Part shown: piece by piece, positions 45,967 through 58,459 of the stretch
How positions within the stretch are numbered: position 1 is the first letter of the stretch
Layout of the letters: every line of letters starts with the position of its first letter
DNA from: Terfezia claveryi
Lineage: Eukaryota > Ascomycota > Pezizomycetes > Pezizales > Pezizaceae
Length of the DNA stretch: 64,000 nucleotides
Assembly (NCBI GenBank): GCA_015179025.1
Contig: WHUX01000067.1
Coordinates: 124,001 to 188,000 of the forward strand
Reading direction: 5' to 3'
Notes under the pieces: model-generated
The model's database searches: none
What the model saw: only the letters and a program-made list of their open reading frames with translations
Told to the model about the DNA's origin: nothing
Position numbers and translations under genes: made by a program

Positions 45967-46613
45967 AGGGGTGGTCACTTCTTAATTGCAATTATGAAAA
46001 TTGCAATTACGAAGCGCCTTGGCAACTTGGCGCACACTCTGATTGGCCAGGCTCGTAATTGCAATTGCAATTGCAATCCAAACTCGTAATTGCACTCTCA
46101 AGTGCATTTACGCTCCTTAGTCATCGGCAAACCAACATCATCATATACAAACACCACAAAATTCAGAGATCTATCTCCGACATCGCAAGATCCCCAACGT
46201 CCATTTATCTCCAACGCGACAAAGCTCGCCAACCCCACCAACGCGACAAATCTCGCCAACCGCTCCAACCCGACATACGCCTCCAATAGCTCAAGAAGAT
46301 CATAGATAATTCCTAATATCATAGACTCGGAATCTAAAGATATTTCATCCTTAGTACTGAGTATCAGTAGCTCGGTGATGTGTATGATGGATGTGTATGA
46401 TGGATGTGTATGATGCTTCTTAGTAAAAGACCACGTTGGGTTGTTCGAGGTATTGAGGAAAACTGGTGGTAATTAGAATTATGGTAATTAGAATTGTGAT
46501 ATGGGGTGGTCACTTGCTAATTGCAGTTTTTTACAGTTTAGGCTTAGTTCAGGGCTGCCAAGGCGCTTCGTAATTGCAATTTTCATAATTGCAATTAAGA
46601 AGTGACCACCCCT
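45967..46613. mobile_element. MITE with 57-bp perfect terminal inverted repeats
   Basis: The first 57 bases (from AGGGGTGGTCACTTCTTAAT) are the exact reverse complement of the last 57. The 647-base element has no transposase frame. A 3-bp AAT flanks both sides. The arms may extend further with mismatches (CTATAAT / CTATCATT). The AGGGGTGG terminus resembles hAT ends, but an 8-bp duplication is not seen. Inside are AATTGC palindromes (46,047-46,080), a 20-base duplication (46,210-46,262) and a second partial end in direct orientation at 46,503-46,532. Confidence 0.85.
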
Positions 46614-48065
46614 AATGATAGTGTTGGGAACTCTGTAGTATAGCGTGGTAGATCGCATAGTCTAGACTTATCGCACAGCGCAGCAAATATATTAATAGCC
46701 GATACCATCAGCCTCCGGCACGAGGACAAGGCAATTGTGGAATGGTAGTGGAATATTTTGCACCGGGAGACGAGCAATTTATTTAGCTACCTAGAAAATA
46801 GTTAGCAGTTACAAGTCTGATGTTTATTCAGGGTAAGTGTATTTCATCTTTCGCAGTCCTCATTTATAAAGGTGTATAATAGAGAATTCCTGTAAGATCT
46901 TAGCCATAGCAGCGGTGGACAATATCTATGACAAGACCCATCTCACAACAATAAATTTTCACGACCTTTATCAATGTCAAAACACACTTAATTAAATCAG
47001 GCTGGCACGGGAACAACTTATAACTTATCACGGTAATTGTAAGGCATTACACTGGTATCACGCCCCCCTACTAAGGGAACCCAGTCGCCAAAGAAAAGAG
47101 AAAACCTGCAAATAGCACTGGAGTTCTTAACTCCCCCTTCCCTCCTTACCAATAGGCCTATACAGCTGTTATTGTCAGAGAGATACTCTGGTGCTACTCT
47201 GGTGGAGTGCTGCATTGTGCTGATGACCTACGGCTTACAGCATGATAAAGGAACTTTAAGGGCTTACCCTTAGAAAAATAGATAAAACGCCCATACAAAT
47301 GGAAGAATAAACCTAAAGCTTTGCTCGGGATTCCCTTCCGAACGTGTGTATAGGAGTGTTCTAGGTGTGTTATTGCTAGTATATTTTTTTTTGGAAAAAA
47401 CACAGAAAATGCGGGCACGTACCATCTAAACACGCACCAGTAACCTTGGGTGCGGCACAATCTGATCTCATTCTACGTTCTGCAATCGAATTTTTTATGT
47501 TTCTTACGGTTATAGTACAACGAAACGCTACATAATTTACCGCTCTCACCCCAAACTCATGACAGAAAGAAAAAAGGGAACAAAGAATGAATCCATGTGA
47601 AAACTAACAACGCAATATGATACCGACCCAATGCCATAGCAAACAATGCAATAAAAAACAAATATTCAAATATTTTCCTCTACTCGTACAATCCAGCTCA
47701 AACGAAAGAGGAGATTAAATACAAGAAGCTATTAGTAGCCGCGGTATGGCAACGAAGCTAGAACAACCAATCAATCAGGGTGATGAGATATAGGAAAAAC
47801 AGAGAAACAGGATGATGAATAAGAAAATGATACTGATGCATACTTAGAATTGGTCTTTTTTTTAGTGCCAGTAGATAGATGTAAGAATGCTACCTGAAAT
47901 ATCAAGATGCCCTTCATCCTTGGATACGGCCAGAGTGATTTCTGTCAGCCTTTAAAAGTACCAAGTAGATGGGAAATCAAGGATATCATTCCATGTTAGG
48001 ATGTGAAAACAGTGCATTAGTCAGGCGCACCCCGACGCTTCAACTCCCATTCATTGGAGCTTGGC
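46614..48065. other. Intergenic, no gene recognised
   Basis: AT-rich sequence without supported frames. It includes the 3' flank of the small Ser/His-rich gene. Confidence 0.4.
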
Positions 48066-48322
48066 TTAAGCCAAAGCCACAGTTCTCTCTCCTCCCGCAT
48101 GGTGACTCCTATGTCCCTGTCTCTCGTCCCTGTAGCTCTGCTGTGCGGCTGCAGCTGCGGAGGAGGCACTATCTAGCTGACGGCGGGTATGTTCGTAAAT
48201 TATCCTACATCATGGCGAATCAGAAATATGTAATTTCAAAAAGTTAGGAGTGACAAAGCTAACCTAGCATACTGCTGAAATGGGTCCAATCCATATCCAT
48301 CAGACTGGTAAGACTGTGATGG

Positions 48323-48370
<48 letters not shown>

Positions 48371-48472
48371 CGATGGTTTTGCGGAATATTGCGGGGAGGC
48401 TTGGTGATGGTGGTGGTGGATGTGGGGGTTGATGGAGGAGCCAGAGGAGGAAATTGTGTATGAAGTGGTCAT
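48066..48472 (-). CDS. Small Ser/His-rich protein, unknown function
   Basis: Two exons, 48472-48264 and 48204-48066, with a 59-nt phase-2 intron (GTTAGC...CTAAC...TGTAG), give 115 residues. Exon 1 encodes MTTSYTISSSGSSINPHIHHHH, a His run, an 18-serine run and DGYGLDPFQQYAR. Exon 2 continues IIYEHTRRQLDSASSAAAAA and ends in a basic His/Arg tail. The splice turns an abrupt stop into a helical C-terminus, which supports the model. The serine run is written by a GAT/ATC microsatellite (48,317-48,371) read as TCA and is likely length-variable. The N-terminal pattern (TYTISSSG-like) recalls small fungal proteins of unknown role. I cannot name it. An upstream in-frame extension to 48,622 lacks support. 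Confidence 0.6.
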
Positions 48473-51050
48473 TTTGTTTTCTTCAAAGGAGATAATAATA
48501 TAATCTGTGTACGAATGGTCTGTAGTTTGAATTGAAAGAGTAATGGACGTCGTATGGACGATACGTGGATGATTATGGGTTGGTGATTTCTCAACGAAGA
48601 CCTGATACAGCTCCCTGATCAATCGTAATCTTTGGATAGTTGATTATGATGGCTCTTTCAAAATTAGGGTCCCAGGGGGGACTTTAAGTGACATAGTGCA
48701 TAGTGCCACTTAACAAAACTAGTAGGAAGCGTACCAAGCGGGAAGCAAACAAGAACTCATACAACTTAGTAATTATCAAGTTGCGTATCATGTAATGGGT
48801 ATCGAATTGTGGGAAATGGGTATGTGATATCAAGAAGAGACTGGGATTGGGATGTAACTAGACCCATGTTGGATAACCACGGGATTTAGAATGGGTACCT
48901 GCATTTGGTAGGTAGGTGCCACTGTGACTTAATATTGGTAGGTATACCTGTTTGAATGATCCGCGTTGATGAACAAGACAGGTACGACAGCCGATCATGT
49001 CGTCGTGAACAAAAAATTCATAAGGGTGGCGGTTGAGTCTTTGCCGAAAGCTTCAAAAGAATGCCGGAGGAAAAACCTTTATCTTCACTGTCTGTGCACC
49101 ACTGTTTCTCGTTCCGAAGCTTTCTCGTATAGGACCAGGACCTATCCTGTATTCCCCTCACCGTTTCGCCGTCTCACAAAAATAAACCCCCAAAATCTGC
49201 TCGGGGTTAGCAAGGCGTGATGATCTCCCCATCCCAATTGCAATCACAACTTCATAGAAATCAAGTATCCATTTTCGTCGAGGCGTACTTCCAGGATGTG
49301 AGTGCGGTATCTCGGAGTCGCAGGGGCGTCGATGAAGGGCCTGACACAACGAAGATGGTGCTCCAAACTATCACAGAGAGAACGGAGCTGTAAGCAGCCA
49401 TGCGGATGACTGCAAGGAAATCAAGAACATACTGTAGATCCAATCTCATCTTAGTTAGTGATTTCTGTTCCGTTCCTTCTGTGTGGAGGCGGGTGTATGC
49501 AGTTGGTTCAAATGCATGGGTTCGAAGCCACAATACGGTACGATTCATACCGTAGTTTAACCCCCTGACCCTGGGTCTCAACTTGGGCAGCTGAGGAATC
49601 GACGATCTTGCATACACAAATGTGGCTTAATGCAAAACAAATAGATGATACACACACTAGGTACTGTACTTCTACGTACATGTAAAATTCAAGAACGTCA
49701 AGCTCCTTGTCTAAGTTTTGGGTTCAATCGCAGGCCTGAAATTAGGTACTGTACATACCAGCTGAGCTGCTGCCTTGAATACGGGCGCAGAGGTTATGCC
49801 AAGGTTGCAAGACACGGTACCGGTAGTACCTCAACAACAGGCAATGGAGGAGATCTAGATGTATGATGATGATGATGATGATGATGATGCGCTGATCTGC
49901 CTTGCAAATTGCGGAATTCCACGTTGGCTGGCGAAAATTTTATAGCATCAAGACTTATTAGAAAGTTGGATTCAGTTTGCAATGCCATGGGTTTTCCAGC
50001 GTGTCAGGCCGTCATCAGTTTCACAACAAAACCACTACTTCTGAGAAATTCGTTAAAATTTTCAACGCCCCCAATTGTTTAGTGCTTCTGGAGCCATGTT
50101 CACATTATTCAGAACACATACCTCACCTAATATGTCCCTTCTCCACTCAAAAATTGTCTAGAGCTGCTACAAGTCGGAGAACATGCTGTTGCCATACAAA
50201 TATGTATGGAGGGGTAAGTAGAAGTACATGACACTTCCTAACTTTGTGAATCTTGTCAAGTTTGCTTAGAGAAATAAGTATTCTTGGAAGAATTACACGA
50301 TTTTCCATGAATTCATCAAAAGTGGCGGTTTTGGTGTAAAACTGACGACGGCCGGACACTACCTACAGTGTACTCTGGTTTGGCCCTGTACTAATTTGAC
50401 CAGTTCACTACCAGTAGTTGGACAAAGTGTGTTACCAAACGGTGTCATACTCCGTCATGTATGGCGGTGGATCTACAATGACCATGAGAATGACAAACAT
50501 CAGCAGCAGAATGATCCGGACTGACAATTCATAGGCAACTCAGAAGACATATGCTCGCATCTATCCTGCCTCACCCTACTAGCCGCTCCCTGAATATCGG
50601 CATCGATTACTCTTGATGGTACCTGGTCGTACCTCCATATTTCGGGAAAATACCATGCAAATAAGCATGATAATGTTTCCAAAGAATACCGGACTCGAGC
50701 ACAAATAGCAGGTTGCTGAGGCTAGGGGGCGACATTAGATCAATCTCCCAACCGCAAACCGGACCCTATACAGAAATCAACTCTCATATAGTATTAGAAA
50801 AAGAAAGATTAGTATACTACAGTTGGCTAAACAAACTCCCCACACTCCGAATATCGTTACAAACGTAATTTAATCGGACCCAACATGCCATAGCCAAAAA
50901 AAAAAAAAAAAAAGAAGTGTCGTGCCCAGGTACTCCGTAAGAAAATATAAACCGAAGGGGATAAAGCCGATGACTGAATCGACAAATAGTTGATGATGAC
51001 TAGAACCGCAGGAGATCAATGGTAGGGTTCCGAAAACGTTCAGGTAGGTG
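48473..51050. other. Intergenic with MITE and a possible coding fragment
   Basis: Apart from the element at 50,001-50,359 no gene is clear. At 49,387-49,244 (minus) a 47-residue frame has protein-like composition (LEHHLRCVRPFIDAPATPRY...LEVRLDENGYLI, then stop) and follows a CTTACAG acceptor-like site, but I could not build upstream exons. A GAT array lies at 49,864-49,888 and a 20-base A run at 50,897. Confidence 0.35.
50001..50359. mobile_element. MITE-like element with ~75-bp imperfect terminal inverted repeats
   Basis: The left end GTGTCAGGCCGTCATCAGTT and the reverse complement of the right end (GTGTCCGGCCGTCGTCAGTT) align for about 75 bases at roughly three-quarters identity. The 359-base body has no transposase. 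The GTGTCCGGCCG terminus resembles Tc1/mariner-like fungal ends. No clear TA duplication is seen, so the class is tentative. Confidence 0.65.
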
Positions 51051-54000
51051 CTACTCCTTGTTATTACCGCTTCTTCGTCCGCTAGAGAGGAAAGGGCGTG
51101 TTGGATGATTATCTCTCCCCACAGGTGCTGGTAGGGCTGAATTTCCCGGTAAAGTCCCAGGGCCTGGCGAGGAAGTCCTCGATGTGCTAGGGCTACCCCG
51201 CCTTGGTACGCTTGTAGCCCTGGTACCCAGAGGCCTGCCGCCCTTATAGCCAACACTATATCTCTCAAGTTCCAGCCGTCTGATTCGTTCATCGCGCTCG
51301 GCAAGCACACGCTTAAGCTTATCGATCTGTTGGTCCTTCACTTTACTCTGATTGACAAATTGCAATTCCCTTAGCTTCACAGCTCTCTCGTCAGCTTTCC
51401 TTTCAAGCACTTCGTTTAACCGACGTAGCTCTTCAGCCTCTTTTGCACGATCACCGCCTTCTCGGGTAGCTTCCTGGTAAGCATCTCGTGCATATTCAGC
51501 CTCAGATTTCGTGCTTTCGAGCTGTCTGTTTAGGCTAGCGACTTCCTCTTGCAACTTGGCATTTTCCGCACGCAGCTCCTCCATTTTGACCACGTCTGGT
51601 TTGTCAGATGATAACAACGCGGCACGAGCTTGTTGAAGATCTTGTTTTAGTTGCTTGCGCTCATTTTTTAGATTTATTACTTCTGTATTGAGACGAGTCA
51701 TGCGTTCTTGGGCTGAATCCACCTGGTCCCTGGAGTGTTTGACTTCAGAGTTGAGAGTTTTAACTTCCTCTCTCGTCTGTTCGAAACGTAGTTGTAAGCG
51801 GCTGGTAGAATTTACCCAGTCGTGAAGCTCTCGACTTTTTTCAATTAATAATTGGCGGAGCTGGTCGGGACTCTGCGCGGTACTGCTTGTCAGATGAGAT
51901 GAAAGGCGGGGCAGGGCCCTGTACATACCAATTGAAGCAGGGTAAGCCCTGGTGGGAGTTTCAATGGCTTCTCAAATTCGGGATATTCAAGGTCATCTTG
52001 CTCCATATTCCCATCGACGACCACACGGCCCGACTCAACTACCTGTTCTGCTATTGAATCCGGTTTTCGGCCTGTTATTGCTTCTGAATTTGCTTCTATA
52101 GGAGCCTCTGGAGTGGACTTTGGATTAGATTCTAGGACATTTGGCCTATAATCTGTCAAATCCCGTGGTATTATAGGCCGTTGATTCTCCGATGGCGCTT
52201 CCTCAGCCTGCTCGGACTGATCATATGTCAGCCCTTCTATCGAATCACTCAGCCCCTCACCAGAAATTTGATCCTTAGGCTCCGTGACTTCGCTATCACC
52301 GTTTTCACGGACTATCAACGAATCTCCCCTATCTTGAGAGTTCTCCGCCTTTTTCGTAGCCTCTTTGATAATTTCCTGTACTGGCGCAGCGACGGGCCTA
52401 GAAGCTTCTGTAACTGCCTGTTCAGGTTGGTCAATATCCATGGAACTCTTTTGATCCTGCGTATCTCCTGGAGCTTGTGTGGTTGGCTGAGAGTCACTAA
52501 TATGAGTGATATCAGGTGCATCACTTGAGGTGGGGAGTGCGTCGACTACTTTTCTCTTCTTCTCCGGCAATTCTTCGGTCCCGGCGACCTGGACTTCTTG
52601 TGAAGTCTACGGACAAGTCAGCTCCTGATAAAACATCGTTACAACCAAAAGTTTTACCTCTTCCCATCTTCGCTTGTCCCCTGTGTGTGGTGTTGGCGGT
52701 AGAGCGCAAGTGGAAGAAGTTCGAGATACAGCCTTGGGTGCTTCTTGCTCAAGCGCAACTTTCGAAAATTCGTCAGGGATGGGAGCTTGTGAAGCCGCTG
52801 CTTCTGATGGCTGTATAGTGCTTGACTGACTTGCAGTTTCATATATCGGAAGCGCAGGAATATCCGGAGTCACCAATTCGGTTTCTACATCGTTCTCGGA
52901 CATCTCAATGATAATTTTAGCAATATTCTTTGAACTCGCTTTGACCTCATCAGCACATTCCGCTGGTAGAGAGCCAGCCTGATGTCGAAGGATAGCCACA
53001 TAGGACATAACTAGGGGTGAGTAGTGTTTGATTTGCGGAGGAAGAAAGAGCATCACATGCTCAATCGTATTGACAGCAACTAATCTTAGTACTGGCGAAA
53101 GTCTACCGACGTTTAGCGGATGGATTCTGAATTTCTCGACCTGCTCGTTCTCGACGTTGAATGTCGAATCTAAGCCAATGACGAGAGAAGCATAACTCTA
53201 GAGTCAGTGAGTTAGCATTCCCAAGGACTAATATGCTTAATATACGTACCCCTAGAACACGGGCCCCTTTTGGGCCAGTTGAACAGAGCAAAACATTAAC
53301 AGATCCGTCAATTTCATCCTGAGATACTGTAATAAACCCATCAGCTCGCCTGCAGCGTATCTTTATACCTTTCAGGAATAACTCAAGAATGTCCTATGCG
53401 GAGTTAGTAGCTTCTCCGTAAATTGGCAAATTAACATACAAGAGTCTTCCCTGGCTCTGCTAGTATGGCGATAGACAAGCTTTGATATCTGATAGCATCA
53501 AAAAAAGTCTTCAAGAACTCGAATTTGGGGTGTAACAATGCATATCCTACGTCCAGCTGCTCCCAGTCCAACGGCTGGTTAGTAGCAAGATCCAAATGGG
53601 TGGCAATGCGGCTTGCGGTCCGCAGAAGCCCACTGATGTCTTTCTGCACCTGTTCATCATCCTGAGATTCTCCACTGCAATATTCTTGTATACTTCGGCT
53701 TGTGTTATTTATGTTTTGAAGATATGCCTCTTTCTGCCCTGTACTCATGCCAACTACCACCACATGCTCTCCAGGGCCTAATTTTGGGCTTGTTGGCAAA
53801 GATAAATAGGAATTCATTTGCGTAAGCGCTGCCTTACTTGGTGCATATTCATGATCGCCGCCAGGCAGTCTAGACAATGAAACCTGAAGTTGTGAAGCGA
53901 AATTTGCAGATTGAGACTGTGGCATGGACGGATTGGGCGGAGGGTGGGCATTAGTGGAGCTCTGTACCATACTAGGCATGCTAGGGGTGCTTTGTGGTTG

Positions 54001-55847
54001 TGGAATTTTGCCCAAGGATGGACTCGCCCTAAAATTTTGGCCTTCTGATTCAACAGCATTGGAGGATGTCATTGATGCTTGCTGTCCTGTTGACCTGGAA
54101 AGAGGGCCATGCTGAGGAGCTAGTGGTGGAGGGCGAGCTGGGAGAGCTGGAGATAGTGATTCCCTCCCTGGGAGAGCCTCTGTTCGACTAGGATTTGCCC
54201 GAAAGGCGGAGACAGCATCGTTAAATCCGAGCCTTGCCTGTGCCAGCCTCTCTCGTAGACTTAGTTTACCTGTCGAGGATGGCGTTTGGGACCCTGCATG
54301 GGGTGGTGGGCTCCGGAATGATTGTTGATCTGCCATTGCTGAATCGGATAAAGACAGTTGTGGTAAGTGGTCGTCGCCAAGCCCGGTGTAAGGGAATGGT
54401 GACCGAGACGGTGGGCGAAGAAGCGAGCTTTCTACTGATCTGTCGAGCTCAGCTGGCTGGGAGACAAAGTTACGAGGCCAGCCTTCGTCTTGGGTGGAAA
54501 CTGTATCCAGTTTTGACCTCGGCCTCCCTGACTCGGTCACTTGTATGCGTGCTGGATGCCCTTGGAGAAGAGGCCCTAGAAAATCAGTGAAAGTATCACC
54601 GTGTCTATCGTCCTGTCTGTTCCACGGAGTACGAGGCTGCGCCCCTGCTGCTAACAAAGCGTTGTTGTCCTCAACCCCGTCGTCACTTTCGTTGACCTTA
54701 CCCACACCGCCTTCTACGGTACTGCCGCTAAGGTCTGCACTGCCTTCAACCGTTGAAATATATGCCGAGGAAGGGAATGAAGGCTGCGAATCCGGTATTT
54801 CCTCGTCGATATCGAAATGGAGTGTGGCAAGTCTAAAAAGCCGTTTGGGTTGAGAATACAGTGGAGGTGATGAACGCCCTTGGCCCCAACTGGGATCCTG
54901 CGAAGCGGGTTGAGATGATGGTAGGTCGGAGTACTTCAGATATTCGGTTCTATCAAAGGAGGCAGATTTCTGGCTGAACTCGACAAATGGTGATTCCGAT
55001 GTCCCCAACCGAGCCCTTGGACTAGCTCGTAGCGACCTATACCCCAAACTATCTTCAATTTCGTCCTCGTCTTCAGGCGCACGCTTCCAACGCTTGCGTA
55101 TCGAGCGATGTAGTGGTATAACAGGTGATGAATCGGCAATATGAGCCGCAGCTGATTGTGTAGGCTGGTAATCCGATGAGCCGCAAGATGAATGATTTTG
55201 AACTACCAGCTGTATTCCCTTGAGCTTAATCCCGTTCCCTGTCTTATAGTTGGCCAAATTGCGCTTTCCCAACAGCACTCGCTTAGAGGAACCTTACTTG
55301 AACTTTTGGCCCGTTTAGTCTCCTCCCATTCAGCAATTGCAGGCGCTGAAACTTCGCTCTTTTTGATCTATAGATCCCGGTAGAGGCCCGCATAAATAAG
55401 TAAGAAGACGGAGGGAATGTTGCTCCAGCTCCTCCGGCCTGGCAGGAAAGGGACAGTGTGGGCCTGGCAGGTGGGGTGGGGGAGATGAGGTGGGGGAGAT
55501 GAAGTGGGGGAGATGAGGTGGGGGATATGGGGTGGGGGATGGGAGATTCCTACCCAGTCTGCTTTCCAAGGCTTGTTCGTCTTTGGATCTACTCCCACCC
55601 ACAATATTTTGTACTTGTTCTTCTTTTCCCCAATTATCTTTTTGACTTCGTACCAGGAGCCTGCCGACCCTTGTGTGCTGCTGGGGCTGCCTCCGGTGGT
55701 GTCTTCGTCGAGTTTATAGTTTACGGAGGTTTGTCGCGTTCGCGTGTGGTAGATCTTGGAAGTCGTTAAGTGGGTATGCGCAAGTGAAGAGATAGTGGAA
55801 GCCATACTTCTTAGAGAACGATGATGACAGGGACCAGAAGCCAGCAC
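51051..55847 (-). CDS. Chromodomain protein with HDA1-complex subunit 2/3 domain
   Basis: Seven minus-strand exons: 55847-55554, 55367-55298, 55238-53440, 53393-53250, 53197-52658, 52606-51929, 51872-51051 (about 1448 aa). All introns are GT-AG: one of 186 nt, the others 46-59 nt, most with CTAAC/CTGAC-like branch sites. Exons 1-2 build a chromodomain (residues ~65-120): WYEVKKIIGEKKNKYKILWVGVDP, ending APAIAEWEE. A disordered Ser/Pro linker follows. The HDA2/3-type domain (~590-900) has LSLPTSPKLGPGEHVVVVG, LLRTASRIATHLDL and HPKFEFLKTFFDAI, and IRIHPLNVGRLSPVLRL-like FRIHPLNVGRLSPVLRL. A long C-terminal coiled coil (~1180-1360) and basic tail end it. Class II HDAC complexes use such subunits. 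A chromodomain version recalls Neurospora CDP-2 of the HCHC silencing complex, so H3K9me-directed deacetylation is a fair inference. The start is uncertain: 55,847 or the Met at 55,805. Confidence 0.83.
55471..55541. repeat. 14-bp G-rich repeat in intron 1 of the chromodomain gene
   Basis: About five units of GATGAGGTGGGGGA on the plus strand (template strand of the gene). It explains why this intron is 186 nt while the others are 46-59 nt, and it has runs of five G that could form a quadruplex. Confidence 0.85.
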
Positions 55848-58459
55848 AGGAGAAAAGCTTGTAGGTGAAAAGAGAGTCTAACCGGGCTTCTTCTATATCG
55901 TCGCGGAGAGGGACCTCTAAGTGCATCAATCAAACCTACACATCTCTTCAGGTGTGGTGGAGGTGGGGAGCGGACGTCCCAGAGATTTTTAGTAAAGCGT
56001 AGAAGCGCAACGCAATCCCAAAATACAGCTAAATCAAACTATGTGAGACGTGAAGGTTAAGGCCGTAGACCGCTCTAGAGACCACGCATTATTGAGGCTG
56101 TCCATACCCGTACCTGAACAGTTCAAGCCGCTGCACATGCAGAATCTAGACATTTACAGAATTCACGGGCACACTCAGCAAATCAGCAGAGCACCTACGA
56201 CCCTGTAATAACATTGAAGGACCTGCGTAGAGAACGAGACAATCTTTTTGCAAATATCTAGAGATTGTATACATAGGGAAAGACATAGCGAGAGAAAATG
56301 TTGCACAGCGAGAGAAGCGATTGCGATTTGTTGTTCCCATTGTGCAATCTCGGACTTGACTACATTTAACTGTACATGATGAGGCTTATGGTACAGTTTT
56401 TTCGCCTAGACCCTATCCGTGATGGTGGACTCCGTATTCCAACGCTATTGAAAATATGCAGAACTCGCCATATGCAACCAATCCACCTCAAAAATCACGG
56501 AATAACCCTCCCTCCAAAGAAGAAAAAAAAAAAAAAAAAAAAAAAAAAGAAAACTAACACTTATGAACTGACTTGTTATAATACAACATACAAGAACAGA
56601 GCAGTATAGAAAGTTACTATTTGCAGGCATATACATTGCAGAGTTCAGCTTTTTAGGCTCTCGAATTCTTTCAGGCAATGCTTCAGCATCCTGATCTTCC
56701 GTAACATCCTCGCAGGCACTGCACTCGCACCCCAAACACCCTCTTCGGCCTCCGGAACGCCCAAGCCCTCTGCACCTTCAACTTGATATTAGCTGCTTTG
56801 GTATATCTCAGGCTCCGGACATCTAGACCTACCACTACCAGCAACACCTGCATTAATGGATCCATCTGAATCCACTTGCTGCTCTAAACTGTAATCCCCT
56901 ACACTGCCCTATGCCTGTATGTTGTATTATAACATGAAAATAGATGCCCTGTGGCCTAATATCTGTAGGTGGGATGGTTATCATATTTTTATGATTTTAT
57001 CAGCTCACCTGCATATGTGTAGTCGAGCTTATGTAAAACTCACAACCAGAACTATGTAGTACGGTATATATCAGTCTGGTTGCACAACCGCCCTAGGCTC
57101 GACGGACGTATGTATAGACTTCCAAAAAAAAAAAAAAGGTACCGTGACGCGGCATGTGAAGATGGATTAAGGCGAGATATTAGGTGCCCAGACCCTCATA
57201 AGAGTCGGCTTATCACAGGAGGGTGTTGTGCCCACCAGACCAGTCGGCTTATACTGTATTGGCACGTAGCTAGGCAGTCAAGATATTTATTCTTTCGGGA
57301 TAGCGCTAGCTATTCTTGCGATTAAGCAAAGGAATTAAGCGTTTCTCTTTAGTCTTAGTCTGGTTAGATTTTCTATTTTTTCTCTAGTCAGACTAAGGGA
57401 AAAAATTAACAATCTACAGTGAAGCGAGCCACAAGGAATTTTGCGAATGGTCGAAAAAGGGTAATGAAGCTGAATTATTTATCTTTCTGATTCTGCATCA
57501 CTCCGCTTATAGAGGCTTATAAAGTATTGACAGAAATTGTACATTAATGTCCTATATAGTGTTAGTAAGTGTACCCAAAGAATTTCTCTTGGGCTGGATA
57601 CAACATGACTTTACTCTCATGATCTATGATGGGAGGATCCTTCAAATCGATGGGGAATGTACTAAGTGTTGAAGGGAGCTGGATGGGGAACCACTCACAC
57701 ATTTCCTGTTAACGGTAATGTGGAAAGAATATTAATATGGCCCTGGTATTTCTAAAGATGCGTATAGGAGAAAGGAGGAAGGAGAGAAAGGAAAGAAGGG
57801 AAGGGTGAAGAGTCAGTAGAGAAGTTAACCAGAATATGGCTCACTATCCCGATCAGGGCCCGACGGTGCCCTACGTATATGGATCACCCAACAATCCAAA
57901 ACAAGATGCAACAAGCCCTTTCTTTAGGTACATAAGTACTTGCACTTACAGTGCGTACCTGCAAGACTAACAGGGAAGCATCAGCATCAGGGTGATTCTC
58001 CCTGACAGAGGTTGAGAAGCAGAATAACATGCAGAACCCGAATCTACCAAGTACTTATACTGTGCAGTATAAATTTCGGTCGCATGACTAGCCATATGGC
58101 TTATTACCCAATCCGTCACTGCCCAGGAAATTTAATCTCGATCAGACAGACCCTCGTAGAGGAATTTGTGTGAATGGGAAATTGAGCCACCACTATACTT
58201 GCCTGATTGCTCTGAAACAGCCAGTCTAGATATTACTCAATCAAAGATTACCATTGAGAGCTCACAATAGGTTGAGATCGAATTTTATCAAGTAATGTGC
58301 AAGTGAAGCCCAATAATTCATTGTTATGAATTATTACTTGATTCAAGAATAATCTCCTATATACTTAACAAATCAGAACCTGATATACAGTAACGCCTAT
58401 TATGAATAAGACCAGGGGAACAAAAAGCTTGATTACACAGTCCCACCCCTAGTGCTTGC
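55848..58459. other. Intergenic, no gene recognised
   Basis: It holds the promoter of the chromodomain gene and the 3' flank of PWP2. A run of about 28 A interrupted once (56,521-56,550) and an imperfect hairpin near 57,350-57,405 (CTTAGTCTGGTTAG / CTAGTCAGACTAAG) are visible. Short frames near 56,445-56,865 are unsupported. Confidence 0.4.

Noticed and set aside
56521..56550. Poly-A run as a retrogene tail
   Set aside because: No processed coding sequence or target duplication precedes it, so it is treated as a simple A-rich repeat.
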